Below, one piece after another: positions 26,045-35,073 of a DNA stretch of 64,000 nt. The stretch lies in NCBI GenBank assembly GCA_949419965.1, contig CASPAC010000003.1:19339-83338 (forward strand). The letters are read 5' to 3'. The stretch is from Bacteroidales bacterium. GTDB taxonomy: Bacteria; Bacteroidota; Bacteroidia; Bacteroidales; Rikenellaceae. A program made the translations under genes and the position numbers. The notes beneath the pieces were generated by a model, which did no database searches, was not told the DNA's origin, and saw only the letters and a list, made by a program, of their open reading frames with translations. Numbering within the stretch: position 1 is the first letter of the stretch; each line of letters begins with the position of its first letter.

Positions 26045-27646
26045 ATGAAATACCTTTTGATGTTTTTGCTTTGCGCTCTGACGATGACGTCCGCCGATGC
26101 GGCCGCAGCGCAGCGGAAGACACCGCGCGGAACCCGACAGGATGTGCCGCAGAATCCCTATGCGGTCTATTGTGCCGACTTGCCTTTCGACATGCCTTGT
26201 CCCGCGGCTCCGGTCTTCCCCGACCGCAGCGTCTCGGTGGCCGATTTCGGCGGCGATCCCAGCGGTGCGGAGTTATCCACGGCTGCTTTCGCGGCCGCCA
26301 TCGACCGTCTTGCGGAGGCCGGCGGCGGTACGGTAACCGTTCCTGCGGGGGTGTGGCACACCGGGCCGATCGTTCTGCGCGACAACATCCGTCTGCATGT
26401 CGAGCGCGGTGCCATCATCCTGTTTTCGGCCGACAAGAGTCTTTATCCGCTGGTCGAGACTTCGTTCGAGGGCTACGACAACACGCGGCGTTGCCAGTCG
26501 CCCATCTCGGCGCGCGGCGTCCGTAACATCGCCATCACGGGACAGGGCGTCATCGACGGCAACGGCGAGTTCTGGCGTCCGCTCAAGCGCGAAAAGGTCA
26601 ATGAGGGCACTTGGCGGCGGATCACTTCGCGCGGCGGGTGTTACAAGCGACCGACCTACTGGTTCCCCAGCGAGCAGGCGCTGCGGGGCGACGCCGTGGC
26701 CGACATGAATGTGCCCCGCATGCTCTCGACCGACGAGGAGTGGGCCGCCGTGAAAGATTTCCTGCGTCCCGTGATGGTCAGCTTGATCGATTGCGAGAAT
26801 GTGTTGTTGCAGGGCGTCGTCTTCCAGAATTCCCCGGCGTGGAACATCCACCCGCTGCTGTGCCGCAACGTGATCGTCGACGGTGTGACCGTGCGCAACC
26901 CTTCCTATGCCCAGAACGGCGACGGACTCGATATCGAGTCGTGCCGCAATGTGCTTGTCGCCGACAGCCGTTTCGACGTGGGCGACGACGGCATCTGCAT
27001 CAAGAGCGGCAAGGACGAGGACGGCCGCCGGCGCGGCGTGCCGACCGAAAACGTTGTCGTCGTGGGTTGTACGGTATTCCGCGGTCACGGCGGCTTCGTC
27101 GTCGGCAGCGAAATGTCGGGCGGCGTGCGCAACGTGCTGGTGTCGCGCTGCAACTTCGTCTCTACGGATGTGGGGCTGCGTTTCAAGAGCCGGCGCGGAC
27201 GCGGCGGCGTGGTCGAAAATATCTTCGTCTACGATACTTCCATGTCGGACATCGCCACCGAACCGTTGCTTTTCGACTTGTTCTACGGCGGCAAGTCGGC
27301 CGTCGAGGTGCTCGAATCGGGCACCGAGGAGCGGGCCGCAGCGCTCGTGCCGCCTGTCGACGAGACGACGCCCGCTTTCCGCAACATCGACATCCGGCGG
27401 TTGAGGTGTCTTGGTGCCCGGCGCGCCCTTTTCTTCAATGGCATTCCCGAGATGCCCATTTCCGGCGTGCGGATCGAAGATACCCGGATCGCTTCTTCGT
27501 CGGGCGGCGAAATCCGCTATGCTGAAAAAATCATTTTGCGCAATGTTGAGATTTTGGCCGATCAAGGCCCTGATTTAAAAATTTCGAATTGCAGTGCTGT
27601 GGATGTCCGTTCTTTCCGTGGAGAGCTGGTCGGAGAGGAAAAGTAG
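26045..27646 (+). CDS. GH28 polygalacturonase-family hydrolase
   Basis: A 533-residue secreted right-handed beta-helix (signal peptide MKYLLMFLLCALTMTSADAAA). GH28 motifs in order: NGDGLDIESC with the first catalytic Asp, GDDGICIKSGKD with the Asp pair, GHGGFVVGSE with the histidine, and RFKSRRGRGG in place of the canonical RIK. Family members release galacturonate from homogalacturonan or RG-I, usually exo-acting in Bacteroidota. It ends the first transcript of the locus; a strong terminator follows at 27686-27715. Confidence 0.9.
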   Translation: MKYLLMFLLCALTMTSADAAAAQRKTPRGTRQDVPQNPYAVYCADLPFDMPCPAAPVFPDRSVSVADFGGDPSGAELSTAAFAAAIDRLAEAGGGTVTVPAGVWHTGPIVLRDNIRLHVERGAIILFSADKSLYPLVETSFEGYDNTRRCQSPISARGVRNIAITGQGVIDGNGEFWRPLKREKVNEGTWRRITSRGGCYKRPTYWFPSEQALRGDAVADMNVPRMLSTDEEWAAVKDFLRPVMVSLIDCENVLLQGVVFQNSPAWNIHPLLCRNVIVDGVTVRNPSYAQNGDGLDIESCRNVLVADSRFDVGDDGICIKSGKDEDGRRRGVPTENVVVVGCTVFRGHGGFVVGSEMSGGVRNVLVSRCNFVSTDVGLRFKSRRGRGGVVENIFVYDTSMSDIATEPLLFDLFYGGKSAVEVLESGTEERAAALVPPVDETTPAFRNIDIRRLRCLGARRALFFNGIPEMPISGVRIEDTRIASSSGGEIRYAEKIILRNVEILADQGPDLKISNCSAVDVRSFRGELVGEEK

Positions 27647-27685
27647 CCGGTAGAGTCATATTTTATATAGTCTTCCTTTGGAAAT

Positions 27686-27715
27686 GCCTTGCAAAGTGGT
27701 TTGCAGGGCTTTTTT
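27686..27715 (+). terminator. Intrinsic terminator after the first GH28 gene
   Basis: GCCTTGCAAA (27686-27695) pairs with TTTGCAGGGC (27700-27709), one G-U pair, loop GTGG, followed by six T. It separates the first RG-I transcript from the GH28-rha transcript. Confidence 0.85.
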
Positions 27716-27781
27716 CGTATGAATCGCTCCTGCCAAATCGAGTAATAATTAAAATAATTTACATATTTTCTGAATAAATTT

Positions 27782-27799
27782 ACTATCATATAGGATAGT
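27782..27799. promoter_or_regulatory. Inverted repeat upstream of the GH28-rha promoter
   Basis: ACTATC and GATAGT flank a 6-base ATATAG spacer. It lies about 43 bases before the -7 box, within an AT-rich island (27720-27810) that stands out against GC-rich surroundings. It is a reasonable operator candidate for a transcription factor such as the AraC protein at 35074. Confidence 0.35.
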
Positions 27800-27841
27800 G
27801 TAAAAATCATTTTTTCAGTCTTCTTTTCCGGCAAAACTCTT

Positions 27842-27849
27842 TACCTTTG
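27842..27849 (+). promoter_or_regulatory. -7 box of the GH28-rhamnose operon
   Basis: TACCTTTG is an exact match to TAnnTTTG; the -33 region is probably TTTTCC near 27823. The leader to ATG 27891 is about 35 bases. Confidence 0.6.
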
Positions 27850-27890
27850 ATAAATTTTAAGAATATACACCAAGCACTAACCCGAATTTT

Positions 27891-29330
27891 ATGAATCGAA
27901 TTCTTCGTTTGCTCGCTCTTTGTGCGATGTCATTTTTTACAGTCGATTGCAACCGCAACGTTTCGGCAGACAATCCTTTCCCCGAGCTGGAGTGGATCGC
28001 CGAGGTCGGGGCGCGCAGCTTTCCGCGTTCCGAAAAGGTCTTTTGCGCCAATGCCTACGGTGCCGTGGGCGATGCCATGACCGACGCCACGCAGGCCGTG
28101 CAGGCCGCCATCGAGGCTTGCAAGGCCAACGGCGGCGGCAAGGTAACTTTCGAGCCGGGCATCTACCTGATCGGGTCGCTCTTCATCGACGGCGACAACA
28201 TCGAGTTCGAGATTCCGCGCGGCACGACTTTGATCGGCAGCCAGGACATCGCCGATTACCGCCGTATCGAGACCCGCGTGGCGGGCGTCGAGATGGAGTG
28301 GCCGGCGGCGCTTATCAACGTGATGAATTGCTCCAACTCCGCCATCACGGGCCAGGGCACCATCAACGCGCGCGGCAAGGTGTTCTGGGACAAGTATTGG
28401 GCTATGCGCCGCGAATACAACCCCAAAGGTCTGCGCTGGATCGTCGACTACGACTGCGAGCGTCCGCGCGGCATCCTGATCTCCGAGTGCAGCGACATCA
28501 CGGTGCGCGACATCGTGCTCTACCAACCCGGATTCTGGTCGCTCCACATCCTTTATTCGGAGTATGTGACCGTCGATAACGTCATCATTTCGAACAACAT
28601 CGAGGGACGCGGCCCGTCGACCGACGGCGTGGACATCGACTCGTCGCACCATATTCTCGTCGAGAACAGCCAGATCAACTGCAACGACGACAACTTCTGC
28701 CTCAAGGCCGGCCGCGACAGCGACGGCCTGCGTGTCGGACGTCCGTGCGAATATGTGGTCATCCGCAACTGCGTGGCCGGCCACGGCGACGGTCTCTTTA
28801 CGTGCGGCAGCGAGACCTCGGGGTCGATCCGCCACATCGCGGCTTACAACATGACGGGCATCGGCACCAAATACGGTCTGCGCTTCAAGTCGACCTGCCA
28901 GCGCGGCGGTACGATCGAGGACATCTGGCTCGGCAATGTCGAGATGCGCGGCGTGCGCGATCCGTTCGTCGTCGATCTCAATTGGAACCCCGCTTACAGC
29001 ACTTCGCGTCTGCCTGCCGAGTTCGAGGGCAAGGAGCTGCCCGAGCATTGGCTGAAGATGCTCGCACCGGTCGATCCCGAGCGGGGTACGCCCAAGTTCC
29101 GCGACGTGCATTTCCGCAACGTTCGGGCTACGGATGCCGCAACCTGCATCAAGGTCGGGGGTATCGAGAGTTCGACCATCGACGGATTTACGTTCGAGAA
29201 CGTCTCGTTCCAGGGCCGCAACGGCGGGTCGATCGCCTGGGCCTGCGACTGGACGCTTCGCGGGTTCGATGTCGCCGCGTCGGAGAAGCCGCTCTCGGTC
29301 GAGCATTGCCAGGGTGTAGATGTCGAATAG
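27891..29330 (+). CDS. GH28 family hydrolase, second copy
   Basis: A 479-residue secreted beta-helix; the N-terminus MNRILRLLALCAMSFFTVDC could be a normal or lipoprotein signal (Cys20, with an unusual Asp before it). GH28 motifs are STDGVDIDSS, NDDNFCLKAGRD, GHGDGLFTCGSE and GLRFKS. The canonical Asn of N-T/G-D is Ser here and the Gly of GDD is Asn, while the catalytic Asp residues and His remain, so it is probably active but with altered specificity, fitting an RG-I galacturonosidase rather than a homogalacturonan endo-enzyme. It is only distantly similar to the GH28 upstream and heads the rhamnose operon, 9 bases before rhaB. Confidence 0.88.
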   Translation: MNRILRLLALCAMSFFTVDCNRNVSADNPFPELEWIAEVGARSFPRSEKVFCANAYGAVGDAMTDATQAVQAAIEACKANGGGKVTFEPGIYLIGSLFIDGDNIEFEIPRGTTLIGSQDIADYRRIETRVAGVEMEWPAALINVMNCSNSAITGQGTINARGKVFWDKYWAMRREYNPKGLRWIVDYDCERPRGILISECSDITVRDIVLYQPGFWSLHILYSEYVTVDNVIISNNIEGRGPSTDGVDIDSSHHILVENSQINCNDDNFCLKAGRDSDGLRVGRPCEYVVIRNCVAGHGDGLFTCGSETSGSIRHIAAYNMTGIGTKYGLRFKSTCQRGGTIEDIWLGNVEMRGVRDPFVVDLNWNPAYSTSRLPAEFEGKELPEHWLKMLAPVDPERGTPKFRDVHFRNVRATDAATCIKVGGIESSTIDGFTFENVSFQGRNGGSIAWACDWTLRGFDVAASEKPLSVEHCQGVDVE

Positions 29331-29339
29331 TTCCGGGCC

Positions 29340-30788
29340 ATGTCTGCTTTGTATTTTCTCTCCGTCGATCTGGGCGCCACCAGCGGCCGGGTCATGCTGG
29401 GCTGCTTCGATGGCGGCAAGGTCTCCTTGGAGCCGTTGCACCGTTTCCCTACTCCATTGGTGCGGGTGGGCGACCGTTATTGCTGGAATATCTTTTCGCT
29501 CTATCAGGAGCTGATCGCCGGTTTTACCATCGCTGCCGGCCGTCAGGTGCCTATCGTCTCGATCGGTATCGATACGTGGGGCGTCGACATGGCGTTCGTC
29601 GCCCGGGACGGCTCCATCGCCGGGTTGCCGCGGGCTTACCGCGATCCCTTTACCGAGGGCGTTCAGGAGGAGTTCTTCGCGGCGAAGATGCCGCGCCGGG
29701 AGGTCTACGACCGCACGGGCATCCAGTTTCTGTCGTTCAACTCGTTGTTCCAGCTTTTCGCCCTTCAGAAGGAGGGGTGTTCTGCGCTGGAGACCGCACA
29801 GCGCATTCTCTTTATACCCGATGCGCTCGCCTATATGCTTACCGGCGAGATGGTAACCGAGTATACCGTCTTTTCCACATCGCAGTGCATGAATGCGTTC
29901 TCCCGTCAGCCCGATGCCGCTTTGTTGCAGGCCGTGGGGATCTCTCCCGCCTTGTTTTCGCCGGTCGTCATGCCCGGGGAGCGGGTCGGATTGCTTAGCC
30001 GGGCCATCGGGCAGGCCACCGGTCTGGGGCAGATTCCCGTTGTCGCCGTCGCAGGCCATGATACCGCATCGGCCGTCGCAGCCGTGCCCGCTTCGGACAA
30101 GCATTTCGCCTATCTTTCGTCCGGCACTTGGTCTTTGTTGGGCGCCGAGTTGGAGCAGCCTGTCATCAACGAGTTGTCTTGCAACCTCAATTTTACGAAT
30201 GAAGGCGGTGTCGACGGCAGCGTCCGTTTCTTGAAGAACATTACCGGTATGTGGTTGCTGGAGCAGTGTCGCGAGGCCTGGACCAAGGAAGGGAAATCCT
30301 ATTCCTATGCCCAGATCATGCAGGCCGTGCAGGCCGCAGCTCCCGCCGAGGGCCTCATCGACCCCGACGCTCCCGAGTTCGCAGCACCCACCGACATGCC
30401 TAAGGCCATCCGCACCTACTGCGCGGCCCACGGAGTGCCCGTCCCCCAGGACGATGCGGCCCTCATGCGGCTGATCTTCGAGTCGCTCGCCGCGCGTTAC
30501 GCCCGGGTGTTGGAGGAGTTGCAGCAGGCTTGCGGCTTCTCCGTCTCTGCCTTGCACGTCATCGGCGGCGGCGCCCAGAACGAGTTCTTGAACCGTTTGA
30601 CGGCCCAGGCTTGCGGCGTGCCCGTCATCGCCGGGCCGTCCGAGGCCACGGCTTTGGGCAACGTGCTGGTGCAGGCCCGCGCCGCAGGATTGGTCGGGTC
30701 GCTCTCCCAGATGCGTCAATGCGTCATGCAGAGCGTCGAGACCCGAATTTTCGAACCGCAGCAAAAACTTAAAATCCATTCCATATGA
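29340..30788 (+). CDS. rhaB: L-rhamnulokinase
   Basis: A 482-residue FGGY-family sugar kinase converting L-rhamnulose to L-rhamnulose 1-phosphate with ATP. The N-terminal ATPase loop is SVDLGATSGRVMLG, followed by IGIDTWGVDMAF, the AGHDTASAVAA phosphate-2 motif and the C-terminal HVIGGGAQNEFLNRLTAQA adenosine motif, all typical of RhaB. No signal peptide. The stop overlaps the rhaA start by 4 bases (ATGA). Confidence 0.95.
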   Translation: MSALYFLSVDLGATSGRVMLGCFDGGKVSLEPLHRFPTPLVRVGDRYCWNIFSLYQELIAGFTIAAGRQVPIVSIGIDTWGVDMAFVARDGSIAGLPRAYRDPFTEGVQEEFFAAKMPRREVYDRTGIQFLSFNSLFQLFALQKEGCSALETAQRILFIPDALAYMLTGEMVTEYTVFSTSQCMNAFSRQPDAALLQAVGISPALFSPVVMPGERVGLLSRAIGQATGLGQIPVVAVAGHDTASAVAAVPASDKHFAYLSSGTWSLLGAELEQPVINELSCNLNFTNEGGVDGSVRFLKNITGMWLLEQCREAWTKEGKSYSYAQIMQAVQAAAPAEGLIDPDAPEFAAPTDMPKAIRTYCAAHGVPVPQDDAALMRLIFESLAARYARVLEELQQACGFSVSALHVIGGGAQNEFLNRLTAQACGVPVIAGPSEATALGNVLVQARAAGLVGSLSQMRQCVMQSVETRIFEPQQKLKIHSI

Positions 30789-32041
30789 AACAACAGTTAG
30801 TAGAGCAGGCCTACGCCATCGCCAAGGAGCGTTACGCCGCCGTGGGTGTCGATACCGATGCCGTGTTGAATACCTTGCAGCAAGTCTCCCTTTCGCTGCA
30901 TTGCTGGCAGGCCGACGATGTGGTCGGCTTCGAGTGCCGGGGCGGCAGCCTTTCGGGCGGCATCCAGGCTACGGGCAACTACCCTGGCCGGGCGCGTAAC
31001 ATCGACGAATTGCGGGCCGATATCGTCAAGGCCAAAAGTTTCATTCCCGGCACCCATCGTCTGAACCTGCACGAAATCTACGGCGAGTTCGGCGGCAAGA
31101 GCGTCGACCGCAACCAGGTCGGCCCCGAGCACTTCGCCGGCTGGATCCAGTGGGCCGCCGAGCAGGGTATGAAGCTCGACTTCAACTCCACGTCGTTCTC
31201 CCATCCGCTTTCCGGCAGTCTTTCGCTCTCCAATCCCGATCCGGCGATCCGGGAGTTCTGGATCGAGCACACCATGCGCTGCCGCGCCGTAGCCGAGGAG
31301 ATGGGTAAGGCGCAGGGCGACCCCTCGATCATGAATGTGTGGGTGCACGACGGTTCGAAGGACATGACCGTCAACCGCATGCTCTACCGCGAGTTGCTGA
31401 AGGATTCGCTCGACCGCATTTTCGCCGTCGAATACCGCCATATGAAGGATTGCATCGAGTCGAAGGTCTTCGGCATCGGTCTGGAGAGCTACACCGTCGG
31501 TTCGAACGACTTTTACATCGGCTACGGCGCCAGCCGCGGCAAGATGGTTACCCTCGACACGGGGCATTTCCACCCTACGGAGAGCGTTGCCGACAAGATT
31601 TCGTCGCTGCTGCTCTTTACGCCCGAGGTCATGCTTCATGTGTCGCGTCCGGTGCGTTGGGACTCCGACCACGTGACCATCATCAACGACGAGACGCTCG
31701 AATTGTGCAAGGAGATCGTGCGGTGCGACGCCCTCGGCAAGGTGCATATCGGGTTGGATTATTTCGATGCTTCGATCAACCGCATCGGCGCTTATGTCGT
31801 CGGTTCGCGCGCTACGCAGAAGTGCTTGATCCAGGCGCTTCTGGAGCCGCTGGCCAAGTTGCGCGAATACGAGGCCAATGACCAGGGTTTCGAGCGTCTG
31901 GCACTCCTGGAGGAGGCTAAGTCGCTGCCTTGGAATGCCGTGTGGGACATGTTCTGCCTGAAGAACGATGTGCCCGTGGGCGAAGAATTCATCGCCGGGG
32001 TGCAGCAGTACGAAAAGGAGGTCACTTCCAAACGCGCCTGA
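30785..32041 (+). CDS. rhaA: L-rhamnose isomerase
   Basis: A 418-residue cytosolic TIM-barrel isomerase (called RhaI in Bacteroides work) converting L-rhamnose to L-rhamnulose. It carries the family stretches QVSLSLHCWQADDVVGFE, GNYPGRARN, LDFNSTSFSHPLS, LDTGHFHPTESVADKISS and HIGLDYFDASINRI, which include the metal-binding histidine and acidic residues. Length matches E. coli RhaA (419). It overlaps rhaB and is 3 bases before fucO. Confidence 0.97.
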   Translation: MKQQLVEQAYAIAKERYAAVGVDTDAVLNTLQQVSLSLHCWQADDVVGFECRGGSLSGGIQATGNYPGRARNIDELRADIVKAKSFIPGTHRLNLHEIYGEFGGKSVDRNQVGPEHFAGWIQWAAEQGMKLDFNSTSFSHPLSGSLSLSNPDPAIREFWIEHTMRCRAVAEEMGKAQGDPSIMNVWVHDGSKDMTVNRMLYRELLKDSLDRIFAVEYRHMKDCIESKVFGIGLESYTVGSNDFYIGYGASRGKMVTLDTGHFHPTESVADKISSLLLFTPEVMLHVSRPVRWDSDHVTIINDETLELCKEIVRCDALGKVHIGLDYFDASINRIGAYVVGSRATQKCLIQALLEPLAKLREYEANDQGFERLALLEEAKSLPWNAVWDMFCLKNDVPVGEEFIAGVQQYEKEVTSKRA

Positions 32042-32044
32042 GCC

Positions 32045-33199
32045 ATGTATCGCATCGTATTGAATGAGACATCCTATTATGGTGCCGGCTGCCGGTCGGT
32101 AATCGCCGACGAGATCAAGAAGCGCGGTTTCAAGAAAGCATTGCTCGTTACCGACAAAGACCTCATCAAGTTCGGCGTCGCTGCCAAGATCGAGGAGGTG
32201 CTCCGCGGCGCGGGCATTCCCTACGAGATTTATAGCGAGATCAAGGCCAATCCCACCATCCGCAACGTGCAGCAGGGCGTCGAGGCGTTCAAGGCTTCGG
32301 GCGCCGACTGCATGGTGGCGCTGGGCGGCGGTTCGTCGATCGACACGGCCAAGGCCGTGGGGATCATCGTCAACAATCCCGAGTTCGCCGACGTGCGTTC
32401 GCTGGAGGGCGTAGCCCCGACGAAACATCGCGCCGTGCCGACGTTCGCCGTGCCGACCACGGCGGGTACGGCGGCCGAGGTAACGATCAACTATGTCATT
32501 ACCGACGAGGAGAACCGTAAGAAGATGGTTTGCGTCGATCCCAACGACATTCCGATGTGCGCCGTGATCGACTGCGAGTTGATGATGTCCATGCCTAAGG
32601 GGCTGACGGCCGCCACCGGCATGGACGCGTTGACGCACGCCATCGAGGCCTACATCACGCCCGGGGCGTGGACGATGAGCGACATGTTCGAGCTGAAAGC
32701 CATCGGGTTGATCGCCGAGCATTTGAAAAACGCCGTCGACAACGGCAGCGATCCGGTCGCCCGCAACGGCATGGCCGAGGCGCAGTATATCGCCGGCATG
32801 GGCTTCTCCAACGTCGGGCTGGGTATCGTCCACTCCATGGCGCATCCGCTGGGGGCATTCTACGATACGCCGCACGGCGTGGCCAACGCCCTGTTGCTGC
32901 CCTATGTCATGGAGTACAACGCCGAGTCGCCCGCGCGGGCCAAGTTCATCGATATCGCCCGGGCCATGGGCGTCGATGTCTCCGGCATGAGCGTCGACGA
33001 GGGCGTGGCTGCTGCCATCGAAGCCGTTCGCAAGCTCTCGTTGAGCATCGGCATTCCGCAGCGGCTGCATGAAATCGGCGTCCGTGAGGAGGATATCCCC
33101 GCGCTGGCCGCGGCGGCGTTCAACGACGTTTGCACGGGCGGCAATCCCCGGCCCGCGGCGGTCGCAGATATTGAAGAGTTGTATCGTACGGCATTCTGA
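32045..33199 (+). CDS. fucO: Lactaldehyde reductase (iron-dependent alcohol dehydrogenase III)
   Basis: A 384-residue cytosolic enzyme reducing L-lactaldehyde, made by rhamnulose-1-phosphate aldolase, to L-1,2-propanediol with NADH. Features are the GGGSSIDTAKA nucleotide loop, the TTAGTAAEVT motif, and iron ligands in DALTHAIEAY and GIVHSMAHPLGAFYDTPHG. Start ATG 32045 follows rhaA by 3 bases. Its place inside the operon shows that rhamnose is fermented with 1,2-propanediol as redox sink. Confidence 0.95.
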   Translation: MYRIVLNETSYYGAGCRSVIADEIKKRGFKKALLVTDKDLIKFGVAAKIEEVLRGAGIPYEIYSEIKANPTIRNVQQGVEAFKASGADCMVALGGGSSIDTAKAVGIIVNNPEFADVRSLEGVAPTKHRAVPTFAVPTTAGTAAEVTINYVITDEENRKKMVCVDPNDIPMCAVIDCELMMSMPKGLTAATGMDALTHAIEAYITPGAWTMSDMFELKAIGLIAEHLKNAVDNGSDPVARNGMAEAQYIAGMGFSNVGLGIVHSMAHPLGAFYDTPHGVANALLLPYVMEYNAESPARAKFIDIARAMGVDVSGMSVDEGVAAAIEAVRKLSLSIGIPQRLHEIGVREEDIPALAAAAFNDVCTGGNPRPAAVADIEELYRTAF

Positions 33200-33210
33200 T
33201 ACTTAGGCTT

Positions 33211-34224
33211 ATGAATACGTTGTTCGGTCTTTTGATCATCGCCGTAGGTTCGTTTTGTCAGTCGAGTTCCTACGTGCCCATCAAAAAGGTCAGGGAGTGG
33301 AGCTGGGAGAGCTTCTGGCTCTCGCAGGGTCTCTTCGCCTGGCTCGTCTTTCCGTTGCTGGGGGCCTTGCTGGCCGTGCCCGCAGGCGGTTCGCTCGCCG
33401 GGGTAATCGGCGCCGATCCGGCCGCCGCTTTCAAGGCTGCCGGCTACGGCGTGCTGTGGGGCGTGGGCGGTCTGACGTTCGGTCTCTCGATGCGTTACTT
33501 GGGCGTGGCCCTCGGGCAGTCCATTTCGTTGGGCACCTGCGCCGCGTTCGGTACGTTGTTCCCCGCGATCTTCGGCGGTGCGGATTTGTTCCGCGGCCCC
33601 GGGTTGATCCTCTTGGCGGGGGTCGCCGTCACGTTGGCCGGCATCGCCGTGATCGGTTATGCCGGATCGTTGCGCGCCCGGAGCATGTCGTCCGACGAGA
33701 AACGCGCCGCTGTGAAGGATTTCGCCCTCACGAAAGGGCTTGCCGTCGCTTTGTTGGCCGGTGTGATGAGCGCCTGCTTCAACTTGGGTCTCGAAGCCGG
33801 GCGTTCGTTGCAGCTTCCGGAGATGAATCCGCTTTTTGCTGCGCTTCCCGCTACCTGGATGGTTACCTTGGGCGGTTTTGTGACCAATGCGGTCTATTGT
33901 CTCTATCAGAATGCGAAAAACCGTACTTTCGGCGATTATGCCCGCACCGAACTCTGGGCCAACAACCTGCTTTTCTGCGCTCTGGCCGGCGGATTGTGGT
34001 ACTCGCAGTTCTTCGGGCTGGCCATCGGGCGGAGTTTCTTCGATGCGGGTTCCGTCGTGGCCGCTTTCGCTTGGTGCATCCTCATGGCGCTGAACGTCAC
34101 TTTCTCCAACGTCTGGGGCATTCTGCTCAAGGAGTGGAAAGGCGCTTCGCGCAAGACGTTCGCGGTGTTGGCCGCAGGTCTCGCCATCTTGATTTTCTCT
34201 TTGGTATTCCCCAATCTGTTCTGA
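33211..34224 (+). CDS. rhaT: L-rhamnose/H+ symporter
   Basis: A 337-residue inner-membrane protein with about 10 hydrophobic helices, matching the length (344) and pattern of E. coli RhaT. Recognisable stretches are SSSYVPIKKVREWSWESFW near the N-terminus and GVLWGVGGLTFGLSMRYLGVALGQS. It carries rhamnose from periplasm to cytoplasm. It is the only obvious inner-membrane sugar transporter in the locus. Confidence 0.94.
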   Translation: MNTLFGLLIIAVGSFCQSSSYVPIKKVREWSWESFWLSQGLFAWLVFPLLGALLAVPAGGSLAGVIGADPAAAFKAAGYGVLWGVGGLTFGLSMRYLGVALGQSISLGTCAAFGTLFPAIFGGADLFRGPGLILLAGVAVTLAGIAVIGYAGSLRARSMSSDEKRAAVKDFALTKGLAVALLAGVMSACFNLGLEAGRSLQLPEMNPLFAALPATWMVTLGGFVTNAVYCLYQNAKNRTFGDYARTELWANNLLFCALAGGLWYSQFFGLAIGRSFFDAGSVVAAFAWCILMALNVTFSNVWGILLKEWKGASRKTFAVLAAGLAILIFSLVFPNLF

Positions 34225-34226
34225 CT

Positions 34227-35030
34227 ATGAAATCCGTACTTGAAAACCGCCCGGCGCTCCGGGCCGAGATCGAAAAGGTCGCCGAAGTGGCCGGATACCT
34301 CTGGCAGAAGGGGTGGGCCGAGCGCAACGGCGGCAACATTACCGTGAACGTCACGGAGCATGCCGACGAGGCGATCCGCGCCCTGCCGGCCATTTCCGAA
34401 CGCTATCCGATCGGCACCGAGCTGCCCCGACTCAAGGGGTGTTACTTCTTCTGCAAGGGCACCAACCGCCGCATGCGCGACTTGGCGCGCCGGCCCATGG
34501 AGAACGGCGCGGTCATCCGCATCCTCGACGACGGCGCTTCCTACGAAATCATCGCCGACGCTCCTGTGAAACCTACGTCCGAGTTGGCCTCGCATCTGGC
34601 CATGCACGAGCAGATGATCGCCACGGGCAATGGCTACAAGGCCGCCCTGCACACCCATCCCATCGACCTGGTGGCCATGACCCACAACCCGGCATTCCTC
34701 GCAAAGGACGTGCTGACCAAGTTGCTGTGGAGCATGATCCCCGAGACGCGCGCCTTCTGCCCCAAGGGGCTGGGCATCGTGCCTTACGAAATGCCCTCGT
34801 CGGTAAAGCTGGCCCGGGCGACCGTCGAAGCATTGAAGGACTACGACGTGGTGATGTGGGAGAAGCACGGCGTCTGTGCCGTAGGCCCCGACATCATCGA
34901 GGCTTTCGACCAGGTGGACGTCCTCTCCAAAGCGGCCCAGATCTACCAGACAGCCCGGGCCATGGGGTTCGTCCCGACCGGAACCACCCAGGAGCAGATG
35001 GACGAACTCCAACGGGCCTTCAATCTCTGA
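34227..35030 (+). CDS. rhaD: Rhamnulose-1-phosphate aldolase
   Basis: A 267-residue class II aldolase splitting rhamnulose 1-phosphate into dihydroxyacetone phosphate and L-lactaldehyde. Zinc ligands are in ALHTHPIDLVAMTHN, a catalytic Glu in PTSELASHLAMHEQM, and the third histidine in MWEKHGVCAVG. Start ATG 34227 is 2 bases after the rhaT stop; size is close to E. coli RhaD (274). It completes the pathway from rhamnose. Confidence 0.95.
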   Translation: MKSVLENRPALRAEIEKVAEVAGYLWQKGWAERNGGNITVNVTEHADEAIRALPAISERYPIGTELPRLKGCYFFCKGTNRRMRDLARRPMENGAVIRILDDGASYEIIADAPVKPTSELASHLAMHEQMIATGNGYKAALHTHPIDLVAMTHNPAFLAKDVLTKLLWSMIPETRAFCPKGLGIVPYEMPSSVKLARATVEALKDYDVVMWEKHGVCAVGPDIIEAFDQVDVLSKAAQIYQTARAMGFVPTGTTQEQMDELQRAFNL

Positions 35031-35073
35031 TCCGCCGTTCCGACCCGCAGTGCAAACCAATCCGACCGAGACC

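Noticed and set aside
27930..30779. Long minus-strand open frame opposite GH28 and rhaB
   Set aside because: No homology-like motifs; the plus strand encodes two confident enzymes over the same bases.
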